A stretch of DNA of 64,000 nucleotides from Homoserinibacter gongjuensis (GCF_030161875.1 NZ_BSVA01000001.1:1612001-1676000), one strand, 5' to 3'. Shown: positions 27,887 to 37,785, numbered from the stretch's first letter. The notes: generated by a model from the sequence alone, not told the origin. A program made the numbers and translations.

Positions 27887-28303
27887 TCAGCGGCCGTCCG
27901 CCCGCCACTCCTTCTCCTTCTGCACGTACTCGTTGTCGGCGAAGTCGGCGAAGTCGGTCTCGTCGGTCACCCGCCGCACCTCGAGCTTGTTGCCCGGTCC
28001 GAGCGGCGCGCGGCGCGCCCACTCGGCGGCTTCCTCGCGGCTCGACACCTCGACGAGCCAGAAGCCGTTGAACAGCTCATGGGTCTCGCCGTAGGGCCCG
28101 TCGGTCACGACGGGCGGCTGGGTGCTGAAGTCGACGACGAAGCCCTGCTCGGCATCCGTCAGACCGTCGCCACCCACGAGCACGCCGGCTTCGATCATCG
28201 ACTCGTTGTAGGCGCCCATCGCGTTGATGATCGCCTCGAAGTCCTGCTCCTTCGATGCCGCGACGGCCTCGTCGGTGCTGCGCATGATCAGCATGTACTT
28301 CAC
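27887..28303 (-). CDS. YciI-related DGPF-domain protein
   Basis: 138 residues with a ferredoxin-like YciI fold: MKYMLIMRSTDEA at the start and the hallmark VVTDGPYGETHELFNGFWLVEV. It is transcribed just ahead of the sigma gene (22 nt gap), the conserved arrangement for ECF42 sigma factors. DGPF proteins are often targets of the sigma factor; a direct regulatory role has not been shown. Start at the ATG directly before KYMLIM. Confidence 0.88.
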   Translation of the reverse strand: MKYMLIMRSTDEAVAASKEQDFEAIINAMGAYNESMIEAGVLVGGDGLTDAEQGFVVDFSTQPPVVTDGPYGETHELFNGFWLVEVSSREEAAEWARRAPLGPGNKLEVRRVTDETDFADFADNEYVQKEKEWRADGR

Positions 28304-28376
28304 GGTGTTCTCCCTCGTTCGTGGGGCCGCTGATGCGTCCCTCTACTATCCATGTCGAACGAGGGTCAGGGGAATC

Positions 28377-28411
28377 GACACCGCCCGCGAGTTTTTCTCG
28401 CGGGCGGTGTC
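28377..28411 (-). terminator. 15-bp perfect hairpin with T5 loop
   Basis: GACACCGCCCGCGAG, TTTTT, CTCGCGGGCGGTGTC. It lies 18 nt beyond the stop of the minus-strand gene at 28429 and between it and the DGPF gene. This is the strongest terminator-like structure in the window. Confidence 0.8.
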
Positions 28412-28428
28412 GGTGCGTACCTCGGCCG

Positions 28429-28704
28429 CTACAGCTGCGGCGCGAGGGCGAAGCGGATCTCGCCCTCGGGCGTGATCACGGCGTCGAGGGTCATCTCGTC
28501 GAGCACCTGGGCGACGGGCGCATCCATGAAGACGCGTGCGCCCGCGCGCTCGACGACGACCTCGCTCGGGGCAGGCGCCTCGGCGATCGCGATGTCGAAG
28601 CGGTTCTCGCCCTGCTGGATGCGCAGGCCCGCGGTGTCGGTCTCGCTCGCGCGGGCGACGAGGTCGGAGACGACAGTTCCGGCGTTCTCGGTGAGGGTGA
28701 GCAT
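28429..28704 (-). CDS. HesB/IscA-like protein lacking cysteines
   Basis: 91 residues. The opening MLTLTENAGTVVSDLV, the centre TAGLRIQQGENRFDIAI and VVVERAGARVFMDAPVAQVLDEMTLDAVI follow the HesB/IscA fold. The protein has no cysteine at all, so the three Fe-S ligands of true A-type carriers are missing. Such cysteine-free homologues are common in actinobacteria, often labelled Fe-S assembly or adhesin proteins; their function is not established. Start chosen at MLTLTENAG, where homology begins; the frame continues upstream without support. Confidence 0.75.
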   Translation of the reverse strand: MLTLTENAGTVVSDLVARASETDTAGLRIQQGENRFDIAIAEAPAPSEVVVERAGARVFMDAPVAQVLDEMTLDAVITPEGEIRFALAPQL

Positions 28705-28811
28705 TGCGGTTCCCCTTTCCATGGGTCTCTCGGAGTCGGCCACGATTCCGAGGATCCGCACCGCCTGCAACCCCGGCACCGGCGGTTCGGCCGGATGCGG
28801 AGGGGATTGCC

Positions 28812-28827
28812 AGGGTTTCGGAACCCT
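28812..28827 (-). terminator. Hairpin after galK
   Basis: AGGGTT-TCGG-AACCCT, six base pairs with a tetraloop, 4 nt beyond the galK stop on the minus strand. Confidence 0.55.
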
Positions 28828-28831
28828 AGGC

Positions 28832-29991
<1,160 letters not shown>

Positions 29992-29995
<4 letters not shown>

Positions 29996-31076
29996 ACCGA
30001 TGCCACCGCCTCCCGCAGCCGTGCGGCCGCATCCTCCGGAACGATATCCGCAACCCACGCGCCCATGGCCGCCTCCGACCCCGCGAGGAACTTCAGCCGG
30101 TCGGCACCGCGTCGCGGCGAGGTGATCTGCAGCATGAGCCGCACCTCGTCACGCCCCTCGCGCACGGGGGCTTGGTGCCAGGCCGCGATGTAGGGCGTCG
30201 GGGTGTCGTAGAGGGCGTCGAAACCGAGCAGCAGGCGCTTGAACACCACCGCGAGCTCCGCGCGCTCCGCCTCGTCGAGCGCGTCGATGTCGGGCACCTG
30301 CCGATGCGGCAGCAGGTGCAGCTCGAGGGGCCAGCGGGCCGCGAACGGCACGAACGCAGTCCAGTGCTCGCCGGCGAGCACGACGCGCGGGCCCGCTTGC
30401 TCGCGCTCGAGGATGCGCGCGAAGAGGTCGGGACCGAGCTCGCGGATCGCATCCAGCGTCGAGCGCGTGCGGGGCGTCACGAAGGGATAGGCGTAGATCT
30501 GGCCGTGCGGATGCCCGAGGGTCACGCCGATCGCCTCGCCGCGGTTCTCGAAGGGGAACACCTGTGCGACGCCCGGCAGCGCCGAGAGCTCGCGCGTGCG
30601 ATCCGCCCAGGCCTCGATGACGGTGCGGATGCGGCCCACGCTCTGGGTGCCGAGCGAACCGGTCGACTCGGGGCTGAAGCACACCACCTCGCAGCGGCCG
30701 ACGGCGGGGGAACTGCGGTCGAAGCCGCGACCCTCCGGGGCGAGCGGACCGCCGGTGTCGGGCCCGAAGGAAGGGGACTTGTTCTCGAACACGACGACGT
30801 CGTACTGGTCGGGGATCTCGGAGGGATTGTCGGGTGTCTGCGGTGCGAGGGGTCGAGGTGCGCGGGCGGTAGGAAGACGCGGTTGTTGCGGCCCGAGGCC
30901 ACCGAGATCCAGTCGCCGGTGAGCACGTCTTGGCGCATCTGGTTGGTGGCGGGACGGGGGTCGAGCTGGCGCTCGTCGAGGCGGCGCTCGGGCGGCAGCG
31001 TCGTGTCGGCGTCGTCGAAGTAGATGAGTTCGCGGCCGTCGGCCATGCGCGCCGTGTGGCGGGTGACACCGGTCAT
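29992..31076 (-). CDS. galT: Galactose-1-phosphate uridylyltransferase (one frameshift)
   Basis: About 361 residues. N-terminal TARMADGRELIYFDD and QDVLTGDWISVASGRNNRVFLPP are followed by VFENKSPSFG and the active-site HPHGQIYAYPF, whose second histidine is uridylylated. It transfers UMP between UDP-glucose and galactose-1-P. The frame breaks at the G4 run 30849-30852; adding one base gives HLDPLAPQTPDNPSEIPDQYDVVV. First gene of the gal operon, starting 52 bp from the divergent DeoR regulator. Confidence 0.92.
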
Positions 31077-31080
31077 GTGC

Positions 31081-31094
31081 TTACGATAACGTAA
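31081..31094. promoter_or_regulatory. Candidate operator between galT and the DeoR regulator
   Basis: TTACG-ATAA-CGTAA is a short perfect inverted repeat in the 52-bp divergent promoter, with a further CGTAA at 31121-31125. DeoR-family proteins often bind such AT-rich repeated half-sites. Assignment by position only. Confidence 0.4.
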
Positions 31095-31128
31095 CTGCAT
31101 CTTGCACATTCGAAAGGATTCGTAAGGG

Positions 31129-31938
31129 ATGACTGCCGCGCTGCCCGCCGAGGAGCGCCGCGCCCGGATGGCCGAGCGGGTGCGCGACGAGGGCATCCTG
31201 CGGGTCGCCGACGCCGCCGCCGAGTTCGGGGTGAGCGAGGTGACGGTGCGGGCCGACCTCGGCAGGCTCGAGGCGGCCGGACTCGTGCGGCGCGTGCACG
31301 GCTCGGCGCTGCCGGCCCGCGGCGGACCCCGCGAGGAGCCGCTCGAGCGCGTCTCCGCGCGCGACGCCGCAGCCAAGCGTGCCATCGGACGCCGGGCCGC
31401 CGCACTCGTCGACAGCGGCACGAGCGTGCTGCTCGACGTCGGCTCGACGACGCTCGCCGTGGCCCACGCGCTCGTCGACCGCGCCGAGCGCGGCGAACTC
31501 GACGAACTCGTCGTCGTCACCAACGGACTCTCGATCGCCCTCGCCCTCGAGCCCGCGGTGCCCCGCATCACGGTCGTGCTCACCGGGGGCACGCTGCGCC
31601 CGCTGCAGCACTCGCTCGTCGACCCCGGCGCGTCGGAGTCGCTCGCCGAGCTGCACGTCGACCTCGCGATCCTGGGCTGCAACGGCGTCGACGATGAGGG
31701 CCGCATCACCAACCTCAACCTCGCCGAGGCGCAGGTGAAGCGCGCGATGCTCGCGGCATCCGCGGCACACCTCGTGGTGGCCGAGAGCGCCAAGCTCGGG
31801 GTGCGACACCTCGGCACGATCGGTGCGGCCTCGCCGGCGACGACCCTCGTGACGGCGGGCGCCTGGACGGATGCGGCGGGCCGCTGCGCCGCCGCCCTCG
31901 CCTCGTTCGGCGCCCGCGTCATCCGCGCCGACACCTGA
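31129..31938 (+). CDS. DeoR-family transcriptional regulator (probable gal repressor)
   Basis: 269 residues. A DeoR winged helix occupies residues 1-60 (ILRVADAAAEFGVSEVTVRADLGRLEAAGLVRRVHG). The sugar-phosphate-binding domain has VDSGTSVLLDVGSTTLAVA, VVTNGLSIAL, VLTGGTLRP and AESAKLGVRHLGTIG. DeoR proteins normally sense a phosphorylated sugar. Divergence from galTK and the two epimerases downstream point to galactose control (inference). Confidence 0.88.
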   Translation: MTAALPAEERRARMAERVRDEGILRVADAAAEFGVSEVTVRADLGRLEAAGLVRRVHGSALPARGGPREEPLERVSARDAAAKRAIGRRAAALVDSGTSVLLDVGSTTLAVAHALVDRAERGELDELVVVTNGLSIALALEPAVPRITVVLTGGTLRPLQHSLVDPGASESLAELHVDLAILGCNGVDDEGRITNLNLAEAQVKRAMLAASAAHLVVAESAKLGVRHLGTIGAASPATTLVTAGAWTDAAGRCAAALASFGARVIRADT

Positions 31939-31946
31939 GCGAGCTA

Positions 31947-32035
31947 TGTCGAAAATGCAGGAGAACCCGGGCGTGCCGCCGAGACGGGCCCTGCAATCAC
32001 GGGCATGACGCGGCGACTTTCCTGCATTTTCGACA
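31947..32035. repeat. 89-bp inverted-repeat-bounded element, TGTCGAAAATGCAGGA family, copy 1
   Basis: It begins TGTCGAAAATGCAGGA and ends with the reverse complement TCCTGCATTTTCGACA. The interior (ACCCGGGCGTG...GGGCATGACG) is homologous to copy 2 at 33997-34084 read in the opposite direction, and similarity continues about 10 bp outside the left end (GAGCGAGCTA). It lies between the DeoR gene and the first epimerase gene. Confidence 0.85.
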
Positions 32036-32083
32036 CAGGTGCGGGCGGCCGAGCGGAGCAGGCGCGGGTCTAGGCTCGAACCC

Positions 32084-33015
32084 GTGCCCACACCCTCGGC
32101 GAGATCATCGAACTGCGCACTCCGCACGCATCCGCGACCGTCGCGACCCTCGCGGCCGCCCTCGCCGGACTCGAGGTGCACGAGCGCGAACTGGCCGAGC
32201 GCACCCCGCCGACCCGCATCCCCTCGCACGGCCACGGCATCGTGCTCGCGCCCTGGCCCAACCGGGTGCGGGATGCGCGCTGGACCCATGACGGAACGGT
32301 GCAGCAGCTCGACGTGACCGACCCCGGCAACAACACCGCCATCCACGGGCTGCTGCGCAACACCGCGTACCGCATCTCCCAGCGCAGCGACGACGCGGTG
32401 ACGCTCACCGCGACCATCCATCCGCAGCACGGCTGGCCGTTCCTGCTCGACACGGCGGTGCGGTACGCCCTCAGCGACGAGGGGCTCACCGTCACCCACA
32501 CCGCCACCAACCGCGGCTCGACCGCCGCGCCGTGGGCGGTCGGCGCGCACCCGTACCTGCGGATCGGCGCCGGGCCCCTCGAGGCGGTGACCCTCGAGGT
32601 GCGCGGCACGCACTACCTCGAACTCGACGCGCAGCTGCTGCCGGTGGCCGTGCACGAGGTCGAGCCGGGTGGCGACTTCGACCTGAGCACCCCGCGCGCG
32701 CTCGGCGAGCTCGACCTCAACGTCGCATATCAGGATGTGGCCACCGGGCGCGGGGGCGCCGCCGTGCTCACCTCGCCCGACGGGGATCGCACGGTCGTCT
32801 GGCAGGACCCTGAATTCCGTTGGCTGCAGGTGTTCACGCCCCGCAACTTCCCGCACGTCGCCGCCAACGGCTCGTCCTCGCCCGCGCTCGCAGTGGCGCT
32901 CGAGCCCATGACCGCCGCACCCGACGCGCTCAACTCCGGGGAGGGGCTCGTCTGGCTCGAGCCGGGGGAACGCTGGGAGGCGTCGTGGGGCATCCGCTAC
33001 GAGGGGAACGCATGA
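32084..33015 (+). CDS. Aldose 1-epimerase (mutarotase) family protein, paralogue 1 (frameshift near the start)
   Basis: About 311 residues. Galactose mutarotase features: GIVLAPWPNRVRDARW, ATIHPQHGWPFLLDT, the substrate histidine region VGAHPYLRIGAG, and the catalytic glutamate region VALEPMTAAPDALNSGEGLVWLEPGE. A TAGGCT box stands 7 nt before GTG 32084, marking a leaderless start. The frame then breaks at the C3 run 32093-32095; one more C gives VPTPLGEIIELRTPHASATV. It interconverts anomers of aldoses, here probably galactose or a breakdown product. Confidence 0.88.
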
Positions 33016-33928
33016 GCACGCACACGGGAGTCGGCGAGCGCTTCGAGCTGCGCGCCGGACAGGCTTTCGCCGAGGTCGGCACGGTCGCGGCCGTGCTGTG
33101 CGCCCTGCGCGTCGGCGACGTCGACCTGACCGAGCCGCTGCCGCAGGATGTCGCACCCCCGCCGTTCTGCTCGGGCATCGCGCTCGCCCCCTGGCCGAAT
33201 CGCGTGCGCGCGGGGCGCTGGAGCCTCGACGGCGCGGTGCAGCAGCTCGACATCACCGAGCCCACGCGCGGCGGCGCGCTCCACGGCCTGCTCGAGTTCA
33301 CCGAGTACGAGGTGCGCGAGCGCTCGGATGCCGCGATCACGCTGGGTGCGGTGATCCACCCCCAGCACGGCTGGCCGTTCCTGCTCGACACCTGGGTGCG
33401 CTTCGAGCTGGCGCCGGATGGACTCAGCGTGACGCATGGCGCGCGCAACCTCTCGGAGCGGCGTGCGCCGTACGCCACGGGCACGCATCCGTATCCGCGG
33501 GTCGGTACGGCCGACGTCGCCGACCTCGTGCTCACGGTGCCCGCCGACGAGTACCTCGAGGTCGACGAGCGGCTCGACCCGATCCGGTGGCTGCCGGTCG
33601 AGGGGGTACCGACCTACGCGGCGGGGTGCGCGTGGGCCAACTCGCGCTCGACACCGCGTTCCGCGGACTCCGGCCCGACGGCGACGTCACCGCGACCCTC
33701 ACGGCCCCCGACGGCTCGCGTCTCCAGGTCTGGCAGCAGGACGACTGGCGCTACCTGCAGGTGTTCACGACGCCGATCTTCCCGCGGGGCGGCGGCCTCG
33801 GCACCGCGGTCGCGATCGAGCCGATGACGGCTCCTCCCGACGCCCTCAACTCGGGCGACGACCTCATCTGGCTCGAGCCCGGCGAGTCGTACGAGGGACG
33901 CTGGGGCCTGCGTTACCTCGCGAGCTGA
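33012..33928 (+). CDS. Aldose 1-epimerase family protein, paralogue 2 (one frameshift)
   Basis: About 305 residues, clearly paralogous to the preceding gene: GIALAPWPNRVRAGRW, AVIHPQHGWPFLLDT, TGTHPYPRVG and AIEPMTAPPDALNSGDDLIWLEPGE. The frame breaks at the G4 run 33623-33626; one more G gives TYAAGVRVGQLALDTAFRG. Its ATG overlaps the stop of paralogue 1. The N-terminal 50 residues diverge most between the two, so they may differ in substrate. No signal peptide in either. Confidence 0.88.
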
Positions 33929-33996
33929 CTCCGGCATCCGCGCGCCCCGGCGCCTGCCACCCCCGCCGGCCGCCCCCGGTGGCACCCGCCGCCTTG

Positions 33997-34084
33997 TGTC
34001 GAAAATGCAGGAGAGTTGCGGCGTCATGCCCGCGATGGCAGGGCCCGCCTCGGCGACACGCCCGGGTTTCCTGCATTTTCGACA
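33997..34084. repeat. 88-bp inverted-repeat-bounded element, TGTCGAAAATGCAGGA family, copy 2
   Basis: Same 16-bp ends as copy 1. The interior aligns with copy 1 only after inversion, so the two copies lie in opposite orientation and flank the two epimerase genes (31947-32035 and 33997-34084). Confidence 0.85.
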
Positions 34085-34196
34085 TAGCTCGCTCGGCTGT
34101 CGGCGCGGCGGGTCGGACGCCGCGAGGTGCCGACCCCCGTGGCAGCCGACGGATTCGGCGCCCCGCAACTCGTATGCAGTGGGCAGAATGCATCAG

Positions 34197-35261
34197 GTGA
34201 CCTCGCCGACTCCCTCCCAGATCCGCCGGTGGCGGCGCTATCTCGCCGCCGAGCGCGCCGAGCGCGACATCTACCGCGACCTCGCCGAGCGCCGCGACGG
34301 GCGCGAGCGCGACATCCTGCTGGGTCTCGCCGAGGCGGAGCGCCGGCACGAACAGCACTGGCTCGAGCTGCTCGGCGAGCATCAGTCGCCCGCTCCGACC
34401 CCGGATGCGCGCACCCGGTTCCTCGGGTTCCTCGCGAAGCGCCTCGGCTTCCTGTTCGTGCTCGCCCTCGCGCAGCGGGCGGAGGGGCGCTCGCCCTACG
34501 ACGTCGACGCCGACGCGACCGAGCGGATGGCAGCCGACGAGCGCATCCACGGCGAGGTGCTGCGGGGTCTCGCCGCGCGCGGCCGCACCCAGCTCTCGGG
34601 CGTGTTCCGGGCGGCCGTCTTCGGGGCGAACGACGGGCTGGTCTCGAACCTCGCCCTCGTGCTCGGCATCGGGGCGACGGGAGCCCCACCGCACGTCGTG
34701 CTGTTCACCGGCATCGCAGGCCTTCTCGCGGGCGCGTTGTCGATGGGGGCCGGGGAGTATGTCTCGGTCAAGTCGCAGCGCGAGCTGCTCGCGGCATCCC
34801 GACCCGACCCCGACTCGCAGACCGCACTGCCGCACCTCGACGTCGACGCGAACGAGCTCGCACTCGTCTACCGCGCCCGCGGCATGGCGCAGGGCGAGGC
34901 CGAGGAGCACGCCCGCGAGGTGCTCGCGACCCTCTACCTCGACGCCGACACCCCGCCCGACGACGTGGATCCCGATGAGGCGGTCGGCTCGCCGTGGCAC
35001 GCCGCCGGGTCGAGCTTCCTGTTCTTCGCCTCCGGCGCGCTCATCCCCGTGCTGCCCTATCTGTTCGGGATGACGGGCATCGACGCCGTGCTGCTCGCCT
35101 CGGGGCTGGTGGGCGTGGCACTGCTCGGCACGGGTGCGATCGTCGGCATCCTCTCCGGCACCTCACCGCTCACCCGCGCCCTGCGTCAGCTCGCGATCGG
35201 GTTCGGCGCCGCTGCCGCCACGTATCTGCTCGGGCTGCTCTTCGGGGCGACGCTCGCATAG
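34197..35261 (+). CDS. Ferritin-like domain fused to a VIT1/CCC1 iron/manganese transporter (MbfA-like)
   Basis: 354 residues. The N-terminal 140 form a rubrerythrin/ferritin-like four-helix domain with ligand-type pairs (RYLAAERAERDIYRDLAE, EAERRHEQHWLELL, DERIHGEVLR). The C-terminal half is a CCC1/VIT transporter: VFGANDGLVSNLALVLGIG, GLLAGALSMGAGEYVSVKSQRELL and three later helices. This is the layout of MbfA, which exports iron to limit peroxide stress. GTG 34197 lies 7 nt after a CAGAAT box, the same spacing as other leaderless genes here; an ATG at 34188 is the alternative. Confidence 0.87.
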   Translation: MTSPTPSQIRRWRRYLAAERAERDIYRDLAERRDGRERDILLGLAEAERRHEQHWLELLGEHQSPAPTPDARTRFLGFLAKRLGFLFVLALAQRAEGRSPYDVDADATERMAADERIHGEVLRGLAARGRTQLSGVFRAAVFGANDGLVSNLALVLGIGATGAPPHVVLFTGIAGLLAGALSMGAGEYVSVKSQRELLAASRPDPDSQTALPHLDVDANELALVYRARGMAQGEAEEHAREVLATLYLDADTPPDDVDPDEAVGSPWHAAGSSFLFFASGALIPVLPYLFGMTGIDAVLLASGLVGVALLGTGAIVGILSGTSPLTRALRQLAIGFGAAAATYLLGLLFGATLA

Positions 35262-35276
35262 GCGAGACTGGAGCCA

Positions 35277-35697
35277 TGGACCGCGCCGACCTCGTCCGCT
35301 TGCGCAAGGCGCGCGACCGCATCGACCGGGAATACGCCGATCCTCTCGACGTCGAGTCGCTCGCGCGCACGGCCCTCATGTCGGCGGGCCATTTCTCCCG
35401 CAGCTTCCGCGCCGCCTACGGTGAGACGCCCTACGGCTACCTCATGACGCGCCGCATCGAGCGCGCGAAGGCTCTCCTGCGTCGCGGCGATCTCAGCGTC
35501 ACCGAGGTGTGCGTGGCGGTCGGGTGTACCTCCCTCGGCTCGTTCAGCACGAGCTTCGCCAAGCTCGTCGGCGTCCCCCGAGCGAGTACCGGGCGACCGT
35601 CACCCCCGACGTCGCTGATGCAGCGCTCGACGGCATCCCGTGCATCGCCAAGACGGTCACCCGACCGATCAGGAATCGAGAAGCGCCCACCGGGTGA
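35277..35697 (+). CDS. AraC-family regulator, DNA-binding domain only (one frameshift)
   Basis: About 140 residues consisting of an AraC/XylS double helix-turn-helix: YADPLDVESLARTALMSAGHFSRSFRAAYGETPYGYLMTRRI then TEVCVAVGCTSLGSFSTSFAKLVGVPPSEYRA. The second part needs one extra C in the C5 run 35575-35579. A 35-residue tail follows. It has no effector domain, and the VOC gene 19 bp downstream on the same strand is a likely target or partner; such AraC/VOC pairs are common in actinobacteria. Confidence 0.85.
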
Positions 35698-35716
35698 CGC
35701 GCCGTAGCGTGTCGGC

Positions 35717-36118
35717 ATGACAATCAGAATCCAGCACAGCTACATCGCCTTCGACGACGCGGATGCCGCGCTCACCTTCTATCGCGACGTTGTCGGTTTC
35801 GAGGTGAGCAACGACGTCGACATGGGCGGCGGCATGCGGTGGATCACCCTCAACCCCGCCGGCCAGGATGTCTCGATCGTGCTCACGCCGGTGGGCGCGG
35901 GTGAGTCGGATGCCGACCGCGAGGTGATGGCCGATCTGCTCGCGAAGGGCGTGCTCGGCGGCATCGTGCTCGCCACCGACGACCTCGACGCCGACTTCGA
36001 ACGCATCGCCGCATCCGGGGCCGACATCATGCAGGAGCCCATGGATCAGCCGTGGGGCGTGCGCGACGCAGCCTTCCGCGACCCGGCGGGCAACCAGCTG
36101 CGGCTCACCCAGCACTGA
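35717..36118 (+). CDS. Glyoxalase/VOC-family protein
   Basis: 133 residues with the paired beta-alpha-beta-beta-beta VOC fold: QHSYIAFDDADAALTFYRDVVGFEV, then MRWITLNPAGQDVSIVL, and the second half VLATDDLDADFERIAASGADIMQEPMDQPWGVRDAAFRDPAGNQLRL. His7 and Glu51-type metal positions are only partly conserved, so substrate and metal dependence are open. Members include glyoxalases, dioxygenases and fosfomycin/bleomycin resistance proteins. It follows the small AraC regulator. Confidence 0.85.
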   Translation: MTIRIQHSYIAFDDADAALTFYRDVVGFEVSNDVDMGGGMRWITLNPAGQDVSIVLTPVGAGESDADREVMADLLAKGVLGGIVLATDDLDADFERIAASGADIMQEPMDQPWGVRDAAFRDPAGNQLRLTQH

Positions 36119-36171
36119 TGTGCGCGATCATGCTGCCTGACGGGCGGTGGACGCACGTTCCTGCCTCGGCG

Positions 36172-36210
36172 GCGGGTTTCGAGACGCCGCTGCGCGGCTC
36201 CTCAACCAGC
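36172..36210. repeat. REP-like palindrome, copy 7, carrying a gene's stop codon
   Basis: GCGGGTTTCGAGACGC, CGCTGCGCGG, then CTCCTCAACCAGC. The TCA at 36202-36204 inside it is the stop codon of the minus-strand methyltransferase, whose last residues are encoded by the repeat. Confidence 0.8.
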
Positions 36211-36987
36211 GGGGCTGCCCTCCACGCCCCCGAGCACCCCGACGACGCACGTGCCGTCGCGCTCCTCGTCGCGCACGACCCGCACCTGGAACCCCTGCTG
36301 CTCGAGCAGTGAGGCCGTGCGCGGCGCCTGCCGACGGCTCGTCTCGATGATCACGCGGCCACCCGGTGCGAGCCACTCCCGGCTCCCGGCCGCGATGCGC
36401 CCCTGCACCGCGTGACCGTCGGCTCCGCCGTCGAGCGCCACCCGGTGCTCGTGGTCGCGCGCCTCGGCGGGCATGAAGGCGATCTCCTCCGTGGGAACGT
36501 ACGGGGCGTTGGCCACGAGCACGTCGACCCGACCACGCAGGGATGCCGGCAGAGCGTCATACAGGTCGCCTTCGCGCACCCGATCGGGCGGCAGATTGCG
36601 CCGCGCGACCGCCACGGCATCCGGGTCGATGTCGCTCGCCCACACCTTGGCGTCGGGTCGCGCGGCGCGCACGGCCGCCGCGATCGACCCGACCCCGCAG
36701 CAGAGCTCGACGACGATCGCCTCATCCGTGAGCGCCTCGAGCACCGCGTTCACGAGCAGTTCGCTGCGTCGCCGCGGCACGAACACCCCCGGCGCCACGG
36801 CGACGCGCAGCCCCGCGAACTCCGCCCAGCCCACGAGCACCTCGAGCGGTTCACCCGCCACCCGGCGCGCCACGAGCGCCTTGAGCGCCTCGCCGGACGC
36901 CGCACCGCGCAAGAGCGCAGCCTCGTCTTCCGCGAACACGCAGCCGGCGGCGCGCAGGCGTGCGACGAGCGGATCGGGTGGGGGCAT
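36202..36987 (-). CDS. PrmC/HemK-related methyltransferase (putative protein-glutamine N5-methyltransferase)
   Basis: 261 residues. A PrmC-like N-terminal helical domain (ALVARRVAGEPLEVLVGWAEFAGLRVAVAPGVFVPRRRSELLV) leads into a Rossmann methyltransferase with VVELCCGVGSIAAAV and the substrate motif NAPY (VANAPYVPTEEI) in place of NPPY. The NAPY form marks a PrmC-related subgroup distinct from the release-factor enzyme, so the substrate is not certain. The last codons and the stop lie in a REP-like repeat. ATG start at MPPPDPLVARL. Confidence 0.82.
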   Translation of the reverse strand: MPPPDPLVARLRAAGCVFAEDEAALLRGAASGEALKALVARRVAGEPLEVLVGWAEFAGLRVAVAPGVFVPRRRSELLVNAVLEALTDEAIVVELCCGVGSIAAAVRAARPDAKVWASDIDPDAVAVARRNLPPDRVREGDLYDALPASLRGRVDVLVANAPYVPTEEIAFMPAEARDHEHRVALDGGADGHAVQGRIAAGSREWLAPGGRVIIETSRRQAPRTASLLEQQGFQVRVVRDEERDGTCVVGVLGGVEGSPAG

Positions 36988-37099
36988 CGCGGCAACGCTA
37001 CTCGCGGTCGCCGATCACCGCCGCCATGAATGGACACCGGCACGGCGCCCCGCCATACTGACGACATCCGGCGCGGCGCGCCGGGGAGAGCACGACGAC

Positions 37100-37416
37100 G
37101 TGCAATTCGAAGTGAAGGCCGACTCCGGCGGCAACTACTCCTGGTGGCTCAACTCGAGCAACGGTCAGACGGTCGCGTGGGCGGGTGAGTCGTTCGCCTC
37201 CAAGTCGAACGCCAACCGCGCCGCCGAGGCGTTCAAGGCCGGAGCCGCTGAGGCCACCTACGAGCTCTACGAAGACAAGGGCGGCAATTGGCGCTGGCGT
37301 GCGCATCGCGGCAACAACGTCGTCGCGGTGCCGGGTGAGTCGTTCGCCTCGAAGTCGAACGCGCAACGCGCGGCCGACAACGTGCGCGACAACGCCGGGG
37401 TGCGACGGGGCCGTAG
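37100..37416 (+). CDS. YegP/DUF1508 duplicated small protein (one frameshift at the end)
   Basis: About 105 residues made of two copies of the same unit: QFEVKADSGGNYSWWLNSSNGQ..AWAGESFASKSNANRAAEAF and YELYEDKGGNWRWRAHRGNN..AVPGESFASKSNAQRAADNV. This is the DUF1508 (YegP) repeat found in small soluble proteins of unknown function. One extra G in the run 37397-37400 gives DNAGGATGP and a stop at 37416, just before the convergent SMR gene. GTG start. Confidence 0.85.
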
Positions 37417-37419
37417 GGC

Positions 37420-37785
37420 TCAGCCGGTGGTCGCGCCGACGTCGGGCTCGTGTTCGGCGCGGCGCGGTTCCGCCGGCACGAGCTTCAGACCCACCACCGC
37501 GCCCACGATCACGGCGAGGAAGAGCAGCTTGAGCGGCGACGCGGCCTCGTCGCCCACGGCGATCGCGTATCCGACGGTGAGCGCTGCACCCACGCCCGTC
37601 CACACCGCGTAGGCGGTGCCGATCGGGATGCGGCGCGCGGCCCAGCCGAGTCCGAGCATGCTCACGACGAGGGCGCCCAGAAAGACGGCGGTCGGCAGCG
37701 GGCGGCTGAGCCCCTCGGAGTAGCCGAGCGCGGTCGCCCATACCGCCTCGAGCACGGCGCTTGCGAGCAGCACGATCCACGGCAT
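37420..37785 (-). CDS. SMR-family transporter, SugE/Gdx type, second subunit
   Basis: 121 residues, four membrane helices. MPWIVLLASAVLEAVWATALGYSEGLSRP contains the essential glutamate of SMR proteins (E13) and the WAxALGxSxG pattern of the SugE/Gdx branch; GTAYAVWTGVGAALTVGYAI follows. It has a polar C-terminal tail (EPRRAEHEPDVGATTG). It is 2 nt behind the first SMR gene and below a guanidine-III riboswitch, so the pair should be a heteromeric guanidinium exporter. Confidence 0.9.
   Translation of the reverse strand: MPWIVLLASAVLEAVWATALGYSEGLSRPLPTAVFLGALVVSMLGLGWAARRIPIGTAYAVWTGVGAALTVGYAIAVGDEAASPLKLLFLAVIVGAVVGLKLVPAEPRRAEHEPDVGATTG

Noticed and set aside
28429-28704. An Fe-S cluster scaffold of the IscA type
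   Set aside because: The HesB-like protein has no cysteine, so it cannot hold a cluster in the known way.
31947-34084. A composite transposon formed by the two inverted elements around the epimerase genes
   Set aside because: There is no transposase, no target-site duplication visible at the outer edges, and the enclosed genes match their neighbours in base use. The arrangement is reported only as a repeat observation.
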